DNA of 64,000 nt from Terriglobia bacterium (GCA_020073495.1 JAIQFD010000006.1:124001-188000); one strand, 5' to 3'. Counted from the stretch's first letter, positions 29,552-39,042 are shown. The notes: generated from the sequence alone by a model not told the origin. Numbers and translations are program-made.

Positions 29552-30890
29552 AGCTCGTCACCACAAACTCTTGCAGCTTCCGCAGCACCGACTCCGGCGC
29601 TTCCGCCTCGAGGTGCACGACTCCATCCTGGTACTCCCGCGCGTACACCCGAGCCTTCCCTTCCAGCATCGCCAGCGCCTTGCCTTCGCGCTGGGGGATG
29701 GCGAGCTTGACCCGCCGGAGCGGGTCGTCCTGCAGCATCGCGTCGATGCGGTCGAGCAGGGCGGAGACTCCGGCGCCGGTGACCGCTGACAGGTGCACCG
29801 TGTGCGCATCGTCCTCCAGCGCATCGCGCTGGGCCGCGGGCAGCAGGTCGATCTTGTTCATCACCCGGATGCGTGGCTTGCTGTGCGCCTCCAGCTCTTG
29901 CAACACCTTGTCCACCTGGATGTCCTGCTCGTGCCGGATGGGGCTGGTCACGTCCGAGATGTGGAGGATCAGCGAAGCGCGCTGTACCTCTTCCAGAGTG
30001 GCGCGGAAGGCCGACACCAGCGTGTGCGGCAGATTGCGGATGAACCCGACGGTGTCGGAGAACAGCGCCTTGCGCCGCGAGGGCAGGATGGCCGCGCGGA
30101 TGGTGGGGTCGAGCGTGGCAAACATCTTCGCCGACGCCAGCACGCCAGACTGCGTCAACTGGTTGAACAGCGTGCTCTTCCCCGCGTTGGTGTAGCCCAC
30201 CAGCGCGACCGTGGGAACGGGCACTGACTCGCGCCGCTGCCGCTGCTGCGCCCGCACCCGCCGCACGTTCTCCACTTGCTCCTGAATATGCCGGATGCGC
30301 CGGTTGATCTTGCGGCGGTCGGTCTCCAGCTGGGTCTCGCCCGGTCCGCGAGTGCCGATCGGCCCGCGCGCTCCCGCCGACGTCCCCGCGATCTGCGACA
30401 TCTGCACCCCGCGCCCGGTCAGCCGCGGAAGCAGGTACTCGAGCTGCGCCAGTTCCACCTGCAGCTGGCCTTCGCGCGTGCGCGCGTGGCGGGCAAAGAT
30501 GTCGAGGATGAGCTGCGTGCGGTCGATCACCCGTGCGTCCGCGATCTTCTCGATGTTGCGCTGCTGCGAGGGCGTCAGGTCGTGGTCGAACAGCACCAGA
30601 TCGGCGCCCGCCGACGCCACCATCCCCCGGATCTCTTCCAGCTTGCCCTTGCCGATCAGGGTCGCGGGATCGGGCTTGTCCTTGGACTGGATGATCTCTC
30701 CCAGCACCTCCGCGCCGGCGCTGGTGGCCAGTTCGCGCAGCTCGGCCATGGACTCTTCCGCGCTGAAGTCGGCGCTGTGCGCGGTGGTGGTGCGGGCGAC
30801 GGCGGCGGCGTCGCGCGCCTGCGCGATCACCGACGACGCTGCCTTGCGCCGGCGAACGTCGATCCCCACCAGGAACGCACGCTCGCGCAC
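29550..30890 (-). CDS. hflX: GTPase HflX
   Basis: The 446-residue ribosome-associated GTPase splits stalled 70S ribosomes. The N-terminal HflX domain contains GKGKLEEIRGMVASAGADLVLFDHDLTPSQQRNIEK, then the Gly-rich linker GTSAGARGPIGTRGPGETQLETDRR. The G domain has G1 GYTNAGKSTLFN, G3 DTVGFIRNLPH and G4 NKIDLL. The start is a GTG. Downstream of hfq on the same strand, as in many bacteria. Confidence 0.96.
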   Translation of the reverse strand: MRERAFLVGIDVRRRKAASSVIAQARDAAAVARTTTAHSADFSAEESMAELRELATSAGAEVLGEIIQSKDKPDPATLIGKGKLEEIRGMVASAGADLVLFDHDLTPSQQRNIEKIADARVIDRTQLILDIFARHARTREGQLQVELAQLEYLLPRLTGRGVQMSQIAGTSAGARGPIGTRGPGETQLETDRRKINRRIRHIQEQVENVRRVRAQQRQRRESVPVPTVALVGYTNAGKSTLFNQLTQSGVLASAKMFATLDPTIRAAILPSRRKALFSDTVGFIRNLPHTLVSAFRATLEEVQRASLILHISDVTSPIRHEQDIQVDKVLQELEAHSKPRIRVMNKIDLLPAAQRDALEDDAHTVHLSAVTGAGVSALLDRIDAMLQDDPLRRVKLAIPQREGKALAMLEGKARVYAREYQDGVVHLEAEAPESVLRKLQEFVVTS

Positions 30891-30959
30891 CTCGCGCGAG
30901 ACACGTGTCCCTTCCGAAATGTCTGAGAGTCGCTTGCGGCGCGGTGTGCCGCGAATAAC

Positions 30960-31253
30960 TTATCCCTCCGTGCCGGACGGAGCTGCGGGCGTGGCCGCCG
31001 GAGGCGCAGGCGCCGTGGCCGCGGGCTTGGGTTCCACCGCGTGCGGCGCCTTGGCCATCACCACGGTCGAGATGGCGTGCTTGAAGATCAACTGCTCCTG
31101 GTTGTTCGTCTCCAGCACCACCGAGTACTTGTCGAAGGAGCGGATGCGGCCGGTCAGTTTCACCCCGCTGAGCAGGTAGATGGTAATGTTGATCTTGTCC
31201 TTGCGGGCGGTATTAAGGAAAGAATCCTGGATATTCTGTGCCGGCTTGTCCAT
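30960..31253 (-). CDS. hfq: RNA chaperone Hfq
   Basis: The 97-residue protein has the Sm1 motif ([40 protein letters not shown]) and an Sm2-like motif ([16 protein letters not shown], where the classic form is YKHAIST). The last 30 residues form a Pro/Ala-rich disordered tail unlike the acidic E. coli tail. Hfq pairs small RNAs with mRNAs, relevant to the putative small RNA at 28257. It precedes hflX by 69 bases. Confidence 0.95.
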   Translation of the reverse strand: MDKPAQNIQDSFLNTARKDKINITIYLLSGVKLTGRIRSFDKYSVVLETNNQEQLIFKHAISTVVMAKAPHAVEPKPAATAPAPPAATPAAPSGTEG

Positions 31254-31507
31254 GTGGCCGTTCTCCCTTCCCTGAGGCAGCGCGCCCCAGCCGAGGCGTA
31301 AAAGACATCTGCCAAACCCCTGTAACGATACGACTCTGTCCCGCGCTTTTCAACCGGTGCGCGGCCCGGCCCGGGGCATTGACAGGGGCGGGGGCGGCGT
31401 GGAAAGATGCGTCCACTTTTCACTTGCGGGCTCGTTCGCATTCATCGCCTTTCTCGTGACACAGACGTTTTTGGGCCCCAGCAATCGAACTGTCCGGAGG
31501 AACGCCG

Positions 31508-32236
31508 ATGTCCGCAACCGTCGCCCTCGCCGCCTGGCTCATGCCCAGCCACACCCCCATCGAAACCTTCGCGGTCATCCTGCGCTGGATCCACCTCCTG
31601 GCCGGCATCACCTGGATCGGCCTCTTGTACTTCTTCAACCTGGTCAACGTCCCCTGGATGAAGCAGGTGGACGCCTCCATGAAGCCCAAGGTCTTCCAAT
31701 ACCTGACGCTCCCTGCGCTGCAATGGTTCCGCTGGAGCGCGCTGGTGACGGTGTTCGTCGGCTTCTGGTACTGGGCGCAGATCTATGTGGTCGCCGACGC
31801 CGAACGCGACCAGATGAGCCCCTGGGGCACGATCGGCCTCTTCCTGCTGATCTGGATCGTCGCCTGGGCCATCGAATATGTCGTGCTGCTGAAGATGCTG
31901 CCCAAGGGGCCGGTTTTCGCCGTGATCGTCGCGGTCATCGTGTCGATCGCCGGATTCCTGTTCGTGAATTTCTCGCCCGTAGGGCAGGACGACAACCACG
32001 TGCTGGCCATCGGCGTGGGTGGAGGCATGGGCCTGTTCATGATGCTCAACGTCTGGGGCATCATCTGGCGCAACAACAAGAAGGTGATCACCGGGGTGCT
32101 CGCCGGAACGCCGCCCGCCGACGGCGCCACCCTCGCCCGTCAGGCCTTTCTGGCCTCGCGCGCCAATGCCTATCTCTCCATCCCCATGCTCTTCTTCATG
32201 GCCAGCAGTTATCACTACGTGATCCTGGGCCGATAA
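31508..32236 (+). CDS. PuuD/DUF989-like membrane protein (urate hydroxylase N-terminal type)
   Basis: The 242-residue protein has six to seven membrane helices and matches the Urate_ox_N (DUF989) architecture: ILRWIHLLAGITWIGLLYFFNLVNVPWMK near the N-terminus with heme-ligand-type His, FRWSALVTVFVGFWYW, GGGMGLFMMLNVWGIIWRNNKKVI, and the end SIPMLFFMASSYHYVI. In PuuD this domain is fused to a C-terminal cytochrome c that is lacking here, so urate oxidation is uncertain. The ATG at 31508 follows GGAGG. Confidence 0.78.
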   Translation: MSATVALAAWLMPSHTPIETFAVILRWIHLLAGITWIGLLYFFNLVNVPWMKQVDASMKPKVFQYLTLPALQWFRWSALVTVFVGFWYWAQIYVVADAERDQMSPWGTIGLFLLIWIVAWAIEYVVLLKMLPKGPVFAVIVAVIVSIAGFLFVNFSPVGQDDNHVLAIGVGGGMGLFMMLNVWGIIWRNNKKVITGVLAGTPPADGATLARQAFLASRANAYLSIPMLFFMASSYHYVILGR

Positions 32237-32251
32237 AGAGGAGATGCTTCC

Positions 32252-32285
32252 AAAGGGCCCGCGTCACGGCGCGGGCTCTTCGTTT
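32252..32285 (+). terminator. probable terminator after the PuuD-like gene
   Basis: A 7-bp GC stem GCCCGCG/CGCGGGC (32257-32276) is followed by TCTTCGTTT. The T-tract is imperfect. Confidence 0.55.
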
Positions 32286-32312
32286 ATTGCAGCAATCGGC
32301 ACTAAGCATGCG

Positions 32313-32362
32313 TGGTTCCCTTCGTGTTTTCCTTCGTGTACCTTCGTGTCCTTCGTGGTGAG
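32313..32362. repeat. CCTTCGTGT tandem micro-repeats
   Basis: Four spaced copies of CCTTCGTG(T/G) lie directly upstream of the DUF309 gene. A related CACAAAGG repeat occurs near 58275-58305. These are intergenic micro-repeats of unknown role. Confidence 0.6.
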
Positions 32363-32371
32363 TCTTGACCG

Positions 32372-32725
32372 ATGCTGGATCGCCGAAAGATCGACGAAGG
32401 CCTTGCACTTTTCAACGCCGGGAAGTTTTACGATGCCCACGAGGCGCTCGAGGACGCCTGGCGCGAGATGTCCGGCGATGACCGGCGGTTCTTGCAGGGA
32501 CTGATCCAGGTCGCGGCGGCGTTTCACCATTACTCGACCGGGAACCCCACGGGCGCGCGTTCGCTGCTGGCACGCGGCGCAAGCCAACTCGACGACGCTC
32601 CCGACGTCTTCCTCGGCGTCTCCATGCCGCCCTTGCGCGCGGCGCTCCGCCAGTGGCAAGCGGCGCTGGCCGAGGGCTCGCCTGTGCCTCCGCTTCCCCG
32701 TCTGCAGAGAGCGGGCGAATGTTAG
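32372..32725 (+). CDS. DUF309-type protein
   Basis: The 117-residue helical protein has the DUF309 hallmark: LFNAGKFYDAHEALEDAWREMSGDDRRFLQGLIQVAAAFHHYSTGNPTGARSLL, with the conserved Asp-His pair in the first half and the LIQ-H segment. Function is unknown; the His/Asp/Glu pattern suggests metal binding. It precedes a DegT-family aminotransferase by 13 bases and probably shares a transcript with it. Confidence 0.85.
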   Translation: MLDRRKIDEGLALFNAGKFYDAHEALEDAWREMSGDDRRFLQGLIQVAAAFHHYSTGNPTGARSLLARGASQLDDAPDVFLGVSMPPLRAALRQWQAALAEGSPVPPLPRLQRAGEC

Positions 32726-32738
32726 ACTTTCCTTCTCC

Positions 32739-33905
32739 ATGGCCAAGGTAGCGAGCCACAAGGTGGGGGCGGCTGTTCCTCTGCTGGACCTCCAGCGCCA
32801 GTACGCGGCGATCCGCGAAGAAGTGCTCGCCGCCATCGAACGCGTCTGCGCCTCGCAGCGTTTCATCCTGGGAGAGGAAGTCGCAGCCCTGGAGCGCGAG
32901 ATCTCCGCCTACATCGGCGCCTCGGAGACGGTGGCATGTGCCTCTGGCACCGACGCCCTCTGGCTGTCCCTGCTCGCGCTGGGTGTAGGCCCGGGCGACG
33001 AGGTCATCACCACGCCGTTCAGCTTCTTCGCCTCTGCCGGCGCCGTGGTGCGCGCGGGCGCGCGGCCGGTCTTCGTGGACATCGACCCGCTCACCTTCAA
33101 TCTTGACCCCGCCAAGGTGGAGCGCAAGCTGGCGGCGTATGCTCCGACGCGCGTCAAGGCCATCATCCCGGTGCACCTCTACGGGCAGGTCGCTGACCCG
33201 GACGCATTCCAGCGCATCGCTATCGGCTACGGCTTCGCCGTGCTGGAAGATGCGGCGCAGGCATTCGGCGCGGCCTGGCGTGGAAAGCGCGCCGGTTCGC
33301 TGGGCGCCGCCGCCGCTTTCAGCTTCTATCCGACGAAAAATCTCAGTGCGTTCGGCGATGCCGGATGCATCACCACCTCCGATCCGAAGCTTGCCGAGCG
33401 TCTCCGCCACCTGCGCGTGTACGGCAGCGCCGAGCGCTATTTCCACGAGGAAGTGGGCTGGAACAGCCGTCTGGACGCCATCCAGGCGGCGGTGCTGCGG
33501 GTCAAGCTGAAGTACGTCGACCGCTGGAACGCGCAGCGCGGGGAGCACGCCGCTACCTACGATCGGCTCCTGGCCGACGCCGGCCTTACGCGCGGCGAAC
33601 CCGCCCCGGTCCGCCTGCCGCAGCGCGCCCGCGAGGCCCACCACACCTTCCACCAGTACGTGCTGCGCGCGCAGAAGCGCGACCAATTGCGCAAGTTCCT
33701 GGCCGAGCGCAGCATCGGCACCGAGATCTACTATCCCCTGCCTCTGCACCTGCAGCGCGCGCTCGCCTATCTCGGATACGCGGACGGCGACTTCCCCGAA
33801 GCCGAGCGCGCCGCCCAGGAAGTCCTTGCCCTGCCCGTCTTCCCCGAGTTGCGAGAGGACGAACAGCGCACCGTGGTGGACGCTATCGCCGAGTTCTACT
33901 CTTAG
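32739..33905 (+). CDS. DegT/DnrJ/EryC1/StrS-family PLP aminotransferase
   Basis: The 388-residue fold-type I aminotransferase probably acts on a nucleotide sugar or related keto sugar. Family features are VPLLDLQRQYAAIREEV, the cofactor-binding VACASGTDALWLSLLALGVGPGDEVITTPFSFFA, the VFVDIDPLTFNLDP strand, VLEDAAQAFGA, and the PLP lysine in FSFYPTKNLSAFGDAG. It ends normally with LPVFPEL. There is no sugar-nucleotide gene cluster around it, so the substrate is open. Confidence 0.93.
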   Translation: MAKVASHKVGAAVPLLDLQRQYAAIREEVLAAIERVCASQRFILGEEVAALEREISAYIGASETVACASGTDALWLSLLALGVGPGDEVITTPFSFFASAGAVVRAGARPVFVDIDPLTFNLDPAKVERKLAAYAPTRVKAIIPVHLYGQVADPDAFQRIAIGYGFAVLEDAAQAFGAAWRGKRAGSLGAAAAFSFYPTKNLSAFGDAGCITTSDPKLAERLRHLRVYGSAERYFHEEVGWNSRLDAIQAAVLRVKLKYVDRWNAQRGEHAATYDRLLADAGLTRGEPAPVRLPQRAREAHHTFHQYVLRAQKRDQLRKFLAERSIGTEIYYPLPLHLQRALAYLGYADGDFPEAERAAQEVLALPVFPELREDEQRTVVDAIAEFYS

Positions 33906-33947
33906 CTCTCCATCCGGAGAGCAGCTGCGCGCAGCACTGTCGGAATT

Positions 33948-35012
33948 TCAGCGCTTCTTTTTGTGTGGAGTTTTCTTCGGGACGGCCGGGCGCATGCTCT
34001 TCACCGATTGCTCGCCAGGCGCCAGCACGCGCCGCACGATGGGCGTGTTGAGCTTGTACTTGCGCTCGGCGGCGTTGCCGTCCTGGTCCTTGATGCGGAA
34101 GCTGAACGTGGGCAGTTTGCCTTCCTTGCCGAAATCCTCGGTGCCGATCGTGATGGGCAGGAGGCCGAAGAAATTGCGCTCGCGGTAGGCGGTCTCGTAG
34201 CGATGCCGCTTCCCGTTCCAGGTGAACACCCGCACCTGGTTGAAGTCGAACGCGAGGCCGTCCTTGGGCTCGGTGAGCGCGAGCAGGTACTGCGCCACTT
34301 TCTTGTCACCGTCCGCGACCTCGTTCAGCACGAAGTAGGCGACGATGCGCTGCCCTTCGGCGTATTGCGCGACATCGAGCGGCGCGTCCAGGTCGAGCAT
34401 GCGGCCCAGTACCCATCCCGCGTGCCCATGCGCATCGCGCACCAGCCAGAAATCTTCCAGAATGGGCTGGGGTCTCTCTTCGCTGTCCGCTTCCTTCTTC
34501 CTGGCCTTCACCGGCGCAGGCGCCGCCACGGCGCCCGGCTTTTCCGCCGTGGCGCGCCCCAGCACCTGGACCTTCGCGCCCTCGTCGAGCTGGAAGATGT
34601 GCTCGCTCTCGCGCCCCGGAGCGACGTGCAGGTTGGTCTCATTGCGGGCGGTGGCTTGGCCTTGTGCCGGACGGTTCGCCGCATCCCGCGCCACCTTCTG
34701 GACCTCGTCGAAGACCTTCTGGTCCACCAGGTAGCGCTGTTCCATCCAGCCTTCCTGGCCGGAGCTGCCGCGCACCCGCACGAATCGCTTCTGTCTTTCC
34801 AGCACCTCGACCCGCTCCCCGGCCTTCACTGTCCCGACCTTGTTGTAGAGAGCGGCAACGCGGTCGCGTAGCGTGACCTGCGGCACCGAGACGTACAGCG
34901 ATTCCTTGGGTTTGCCCACACCCTCGCCGCAGCCGGCGAGCGCACCTGCGAGCACGATTGGAACAAGGATACGAAGAAAGATTTGCCTATGAATGATCAC
35001 GGCTCGAACCAC
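33948..35012 (-). CDS. lipoprotein with two SH3b-type domains
   Basis: The 354-residue exported protein has a lipobox (LAGALAGC, Cys at about 28). Two bacterial SH3 repeats are visible: about 40-95 (LYVSVPQVTLRDRVAALYNKVGTVKAGERVEVLERQKRFVRVRGSSGQEGWMEQRYL) and about 120-215 (NETNLHVAPGRESEHIFQLDEGAKVQVLGRA). They are followed by a beta-rich C-terminal domain and a Lys-rich tail (KKTPHKKKR). SH3b domains commonly bind peptidoglycan or proteins, suggesting a periplasmic, envelope-anchored role. Confidence 0.82.
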   Translation of the reverse strand: MVRAVIIHRQIFLRILVPIVLAGALAGCGEGVGKPKESLYVSVPQVTLRDRVAALYNKVGTVKAGERVEVLERQKRFVRVRGSSGQEGWMEQRYLVDQKVFDEVQKVARDAANRPAQGQATARNETNLHVAPGRESEHIFQLDEGAKVQVLGRATAEKPGAVAAPAPVKARKKEADSEERPQPILEDFWLVRDAHGHAGWVLGRMLDLDAPLDVAQYAEGQRIVAYFVLNEVADGDKKVAQYLLALTEPKDGLAFDFNQVRVFTWNGKRHRYETAYRERNFFGLLPITIGTEDFGKEGKLPTFSFRIKDQDGNAAERKYKLNTPIVRRVLAPGEQSVKSMRPAVPKKTPHKKKR

Positions 35013-35068
35013 TCACTATAGCAGCAGCGAGTCGCGTGTCGTGCAGGCCGAGGGCCCGCTCCCCCGTG

Positions 35069-36160
35069 TCAGTCGCCGAAGCAGATCCCGATGGCACGCG
35101 CCGTCTGCACCAGGTCACTGTCGGGCTCCACGGCCTTCATCTTGCCGATGGCCTCGGAGATGGGCACCGAGATGACACGCGCGTTGCGCAAGGCCACCAT
35201 CTTGCCGAACTCACCTTTGGCGATCAGCTCGACCGCCGCCACGCCGAAGCGCGTGCTCAGGATGCGGTCGAAGGGCGAGGGCGAGCCGCCGCGCTGCACG
35301 TGGCCGAGCACGGTCACGCGGGTCTCGCGCTTGGTCCCGCGGCCGATGGCGTCGCCGATCAGGTTGCCGACGCTTCCCCCGCGCGGCACTTGCCGCTTCT
35401 CGCGGTCGAACTTCGTCACCAGGTCATCGGGCAGCTTCACGCCCTCGGCCACCACGATGATGGTGAACTTCTTGCCCGCGCGCGTCCGGTCGGCGACGAA
35501 GTTGCACACCCTCTCGATTGTGAACGGGATCTCGGGGATCAGGATGACGTGAGAGCCGCCCGCTATGCCGGTCTCCAGCGCGATCCAGCCGGCGTCCCGC
35601 CCCATGACTTCGATGACCATGATGCGGTGGTGCGAGACTGCGGTGGTGTGGATCTTGTCCACGGCATCGGTGCAGGTGTGCAGCGCGGTATCGAAGCCGA
35701 ACGTGATCTCGGTGGCGGATAGGTCGTTATCGATGGTCTTGGGCACGCCGACCACATTCAGTCCTTTCTCGTGCAGGCCGAGGCCGATCTTCTGCGTGCC
35801 GTCGCCGCCCACCACGATGAGCGCGTCCATGCCGATGGCGTGCGCGTTGCGGATCACGTCGTCGGAAAAATCCTTCACCACCTCCGTGTCGCCCTCACTG
35901 ATCTTGTACTTGAACGGGTCGCCGCGGTTGGTGGTGCCGATCATGGTGCCGCCGCGAGGCAGGATGCCGCTGACGCTGTCCATGTCGAGCGGCATGGTCT
36001 TCTCCGCCGGCCAGATCAGGCCGTCGAAGCCGTCGCGGACGCCGATCACCCGCCAGTTGTATTTCAAGATGGCGGTCTTGACCGCCGCACGGATGACCGC
36101 ATTCAGGCCGGGACAGTCGCCCCCGCCGGTGCAGATGCCGATGGTACGAACTTTCTGCAT
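35069..36160 (-). CDS. pfkA: 6-phosphofructokinase, mixed ATP/PPi-type motif
   Basis: The 363-residue enzyme phosphorylates fructose 6-phosphate. It shows GICTGGGDCPGLNAVIR, the nucleotide motif VGGDGTQKIG (118-122), PKTIDND (140-146), a substrate region MGRDAGWIA, and LGHVQRGGSPSPFDR. The residue after GGD is Gly, as in ATP-dependent enzymes; PPi enzymes have Asp there. The Lys in PKTIDND is the PPi-type residue, where classic ATP enzymes have PGTIDND. This combination is typical of group III ATP-using PFKs, so ATP use is inferred but PPi cannot be excluded. Confidence 0.92.
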   Translation of the reverse strand: MQKVRTIGICTGGGDCPGLNAVIRAAVKTAILKYNWRVIGVRDGFDGLIWPAEKTMPLDMDSVSGILPRGGTMIGTTNRGDPFKYKISEGDTEVVKDFSDDVIRNAHAIGMDALIVVGGDGTQKIGLGLHEKGLNVVGVPKTIDNDLSATEITFGFDTALHTCTDAVDKIHTTAVSHHRIMVIEVMGRDAGWIALETGIAGGSHVILIPEIPFTIERVCNFVADRTRAGKKFTIIVVAEGVKLPDDLVTKFDREKRQVPRGGSVGNLIGDAIGRGTKRETRVTVLGHVQRGGSPSPFDRILSTRFGVAAVELIAKGEFGKMVALRNARVISVPISEAIGKMKAVEPDSDLVQTARAIGICFGD

Positions 36161-36304
36161 GGTCTCGCCTCTAAGGCGCAGCGCGAGCGCGCTTTCCGAC
36201 GGGTCCCCGACGCGAGCAGCTTTTGCGCGGGTCGGGGTGCCTAAGCTCGATCAGGATGCCGCGCCGAACCGGGGATTGTATACCACCGCGCTCACGCTCG
36301 CTTC

Positions 36305-37390
36305 TTACTGCACTACCAGCACGTCACTCGGATTCGTGCCCGTGCTCGTGGTACCCGTCGAATTCAGCTTCCCCGGCGTGGTCGTGTCGATGGTGAAGAT
36401 GGAGACCGATCCCGCCGTCTGGTTGGCCACGTACACGTACCGCGACGAGGGATCGACCGCGACCGCGACCGGGAATGTGCTGGCGGCGAACGGCGAGCCC
36501 GCCACCGCGGTCAGCGCTCCGGTCGAGGAGGTCACGGTATAGGCCGAAACATCGTTCGACCCGGAATTGGTGACAAAGACGAAGGCTCCGTTCGGCGAGA
36601 CGGCAACGTTTGAAGGATTGGTCCCGGCTGCCAGCGCGCCTCCCACCGGGGTCAGCATGCCCGTCGTCGTGTCGATGCTGTAAGCATTGACGCCCGTCGC
36701 ACCATCCGCCACGTAGGCATACTTTGCCGTGACCGCGATGCCGTTGGCCGCGCCCAGCGCCACGGTCTGTACGTGCGTCAGCGCGCCTCCGTTGGCGATG
36801 GTGAATACTTCCACCCCCGACGCTCCTTCCGCTACGAAGAGGAACTTGCCGGTCGGGTCCTCCACCATGCGCAGGGGATTTCCCACTGTGGCGACCGTGC
36901 CGCCCATGCCGGTCAAGACTCCCGTCGCACTCGTGATGGTGAATCCCTGGATGGCCGCGGACCCGCTTGCCCCGGCATACACGAAGCGCGCCGTGGGATC
37001 GACCGCCAGCGAGCTGTAACTGGCGCCCGACAGGAACGGGCTGCCGTTCATCGCCGTCAGCGTCGCGTCCGCGTTGATGGTCCATCCGGAAACGCCGCCG
37101 TTGGTGCCCCCGCCGCCCACATTCGCCGAATACAGGAACACGCCGGTGCTGTTCGTCCCCAGCGCGCCCGGGCCCGTGCCGGAGGTGAACGGCGACCCGG
37201 TAGCCTGGCTCAGCGCCCCGCTGCTGGGATCGAGCTTGAAGGCGGAAATGCTGCTCACTCCGGAATTGGCCACGTACACCGGGAACGAGACCGTAGTGTT
37301 CTCGTCGACGAAGAAGCCGTTGCAGCCAAGGATCAAGGAGACGAGCAGGATGCTTGCGGCGAGCGCGACTGCGGCCGAGCGGGCCTTCAT
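36305..37390 (-). CDS. beta-propeller lipoprotein (lactonase/YncE-like repeats)
   Basis: The 361-residue protein has a lipobox (LILGC, Cys at 23). It then carries about seven repeats of 40-45 residues with the pattern of seven-bladed propellers: YVANSGVSSISAFKLDPSSGALSQATGSPF, FVFVTNSGSNDVSAYTVTSSTGALTAVAGSPF, YVYVANQTAGSVSIFTID. Such 6-phosphogluconolactonase-like propellers are abundant in Acidobacteria; catalytic function is usually unproven. It is a single gene. Confidence 0.85.
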   Translation of the reverse strand: MKARSAAVALAASILLVSLILGCNGFFVDENTTVSFPVYVANSGVSSISAFKLDPSSGALSQATGSPFTSGTGPGALGTNSTGVFLYSANVGGGGTNGGVSGWTINADATLTAMNGSPFLSGASYSSLAVDPTARFVYAGASGSAAIQGFTITSATGVLTGMGGTVATVGNPLRMVEDPTGKFLFVAEGASGVEVFTIANGGALTHVQTVALGAANGIAVTAKYAYVADGATGVNAYSIDTTTGMLTPVGGALAAGTNPSNVAVSPNGAFVFVTNSGSNDVSAYTVTSSTGALTAVAGSPFAASTFPVAVAVDPSSRYVYVANQTAGSVSIFTIDTTTPGKLNSTGTTSTGTNPSDVLVVQ

Positions 37391-37477
37391 GTGCCAGTCC
37401 TCCTGGGGTGGGGCCGGATGGGAAAGCTTACGACAGGAAAGTATAACGCCCGGAGGTGGGCGAAAGGCGAATGACGG

Positions 37478-37921
37478 TCAATGGACCGGGCCGTCGGATT
37501 TGTTTGCCTTGAGGATCGTATCGTCGATGGGTTTGCGCCTGCGATAGCCCTCTTCCAGGCCGTGCCAATGCGCGATGTTCTTCTCCCCGAGTTTCCAGCA
37601 CAGCAGAATGGTCTGGTCCTCCACCACGCAGGGGAAGTCCAGCAGCCCCATGTCCAGGTCTTTCACCTGGACCCCGGTGGCATCGATTTCGCCCAGTGCG
37701 TCCTTCACCCGCTGCACCGCCTTGTCCTTCTCTGCCTTGCGCCGCGCCAGGGCCGCCACATCCACCTCCACCCCGCCGTGCAGGAAGATGCGGTTCGACA
37801 CCTGCTGGAAGTCCTCGTCCACCTGCTCGATCAGCTTCTTGCCTTCGATCGCCGTCTTCAGCAGGGTCTCCAGCACTGGCAGCAGCACTTGCGCTTCCTG
37901 CAATGTGAACGTCCGCTCCAT
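37478..37921 (-). CDS. DUF2203-type protein
   Basis: The 147-residue protein matches the DUF2203 layout: RTFTLQEAQVLLPVLETLL at the start, a coiled segment, then GVQVKDLDMGLLDFPCVVEDQTILLCWKLGEKNIAHWHGLEEGYRRRKPID. The conserved end (W-GE--I-HWH--EEG) suggests ligand or metal binding, but no function is established. It lies 8 bases downstream of nadA and is probably in its operon. Confidence 0.85.
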   Translation of the reverse strand: MERTFTLQEAQVLLPVLETLLKTAIEGKKLIEQVDEDFQQVSNRIFLHGGVEVDVAALARRKAEKDKAVQRVKDALGEIDATGVQVKDLDMGLLDFPCVVEDQTILLCWKLGEKNIAHWHGLEEGYRRRKPIDDTILKANKSDGPVH

Positions 37922-37929
37922 GGATCTCC

Positions 37930-39042
37930 CTAATGGATCTCCAGCATCCGGTCGAGCGCGATGCGCGCCCAGTATTTCACTTCTTCGTCCACCACGATCC
38001 GGTTCACGACGTTGCCGTCCACCAGGTTCTCCAGCGCCCAGCAAAGATGCTGCGGCGTGATGCGGAACATGGTGGTGCACAGGCACCCGGAATCGTCGAG
38101 GGTGACCACGAGTTTATCGCGGTTTTCCTTCGCCAGCCGGTTCACCAGGTGGATTTCCGTGCCGATGGCGAACTTCGAGCCCGCAGGCGCGTCCTGCACC
38201 GTCTTGATGATCTTATCGGTCGAGCCTAGCTCGTCCGCCTTCTGGCACACCTCCCACCGGCATTCGGGATGGCACAGGACCTTGATGTCTGGATACTTCG
38301 CTCGCACCTTGTCCACGTGCTCCGGCAGGAACCGTTGGTGCACCGAGCAGTGCCCCTTCCACAGGATGATCCTCGCCTTGCGCAATTGCTCGGCCGTCAG
38401 CCCGCCGTTCAAGAGGTACGGGTCCCACACCACCATCTCGCTCAGCGGGATCCCTTTCGCCCAGGCGGTGTTGCGTCCCAGGTGTTGGTCGGGCAGGAAG
38501 AAGATCTTCTCGACGCCCTTGGAGAAGGCGTAGTCGAAGGCCGCGGACGCGTTGGTCGAGGTGCAGACGAACCCGCCGCGCTCCCCGCAGAACGCCTTGA
38601 TCGCCGCCGACGAGTTCATGTACGTGATCGGCATGATCCTGTTACCCAGGTCGCTGGTCAGGCCCATGCCCACGAATGTCTCCCAGGCGTCTTCCACCTG
38701 GCCGATCTCGGCCATGTCGGCCATGGAGCAGCCCGCGTTCAGATCGGGCAGAACCACCCGCTGCCCCGGACGGCCCAGAATATCTGCGGCTTCCGCCATG
38801 AAGGTCACGCCGCAGAAGACGATGTAGCGGCCCTTGGCCTGGGCCGCTGCCTGGCACAAGCGGTAGGAATCGCCGCGGAAATCCGCGTATTTGATGACTT
38901 CGTCGCGCTGGTAATGATGTCCGAGCAGGATGCAGTCCTCGCCCAGTTCGGCCCGCGCCGAGGCGATGCGCTCGTCCATCGTGGTGTCGGGGAGAACAAG
39001 ATAGTTGTCCAGCCGACAAGATGTCGCTGCTGTAGCTGCCAT
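37930..39042 (-). CDS. nadA: quinolinate synthase A
   Basis: The 370-residue [4Fe-4S] enzyme condenses iminoaspartate with dihydroxyacetone phosphate in NAD synthesis. Visible are LGHHYQRDEVIKYADFRGDSYRL, the cluster Cys in LNAGCSMADM (C105), GGFVCTSTNASAAF, the substrate loop FLPDQHLGRNTA, and HPECRWEV with the C-terminal Cys. The ATG at 39042 precedes the conserved core; the open frame to 39105 is not needed. nadB and nadC are not in the window. Confidence 0.95.
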   Translation of the reverse strand: MAATAATSCRLDNYLVLPDTTMDERIASARAELGEDCILLGHHYQRDEVIKYADFRGDSYRLCQAAAQAKGRYIVFCGVTFMAEAADILGRPGQRVVLPDLNAGCSMADMAEIGQVEDAWETFVGMGLTSDLGNRIMPITYMNSSAAIKAFCGERGGFVCTSTNASAAFDYAFSKGVEKIFFLPDQHLGRNTAWAKGIPLSEMVVWDPYLLNGGLTAEQLRKARIILWKGHCSVHQRFLPEHVDKVRAKYPDIKVLCHPECRWEVCQKADELGSTDKIIKTVQDAPAGSKFAIGTEIHLVNRLAKENRDKLVVTLDDSGCLCTTMFRITPQHLCWALENLVDGNVVNRIVVDEEVKYWARIALDRMLEIH

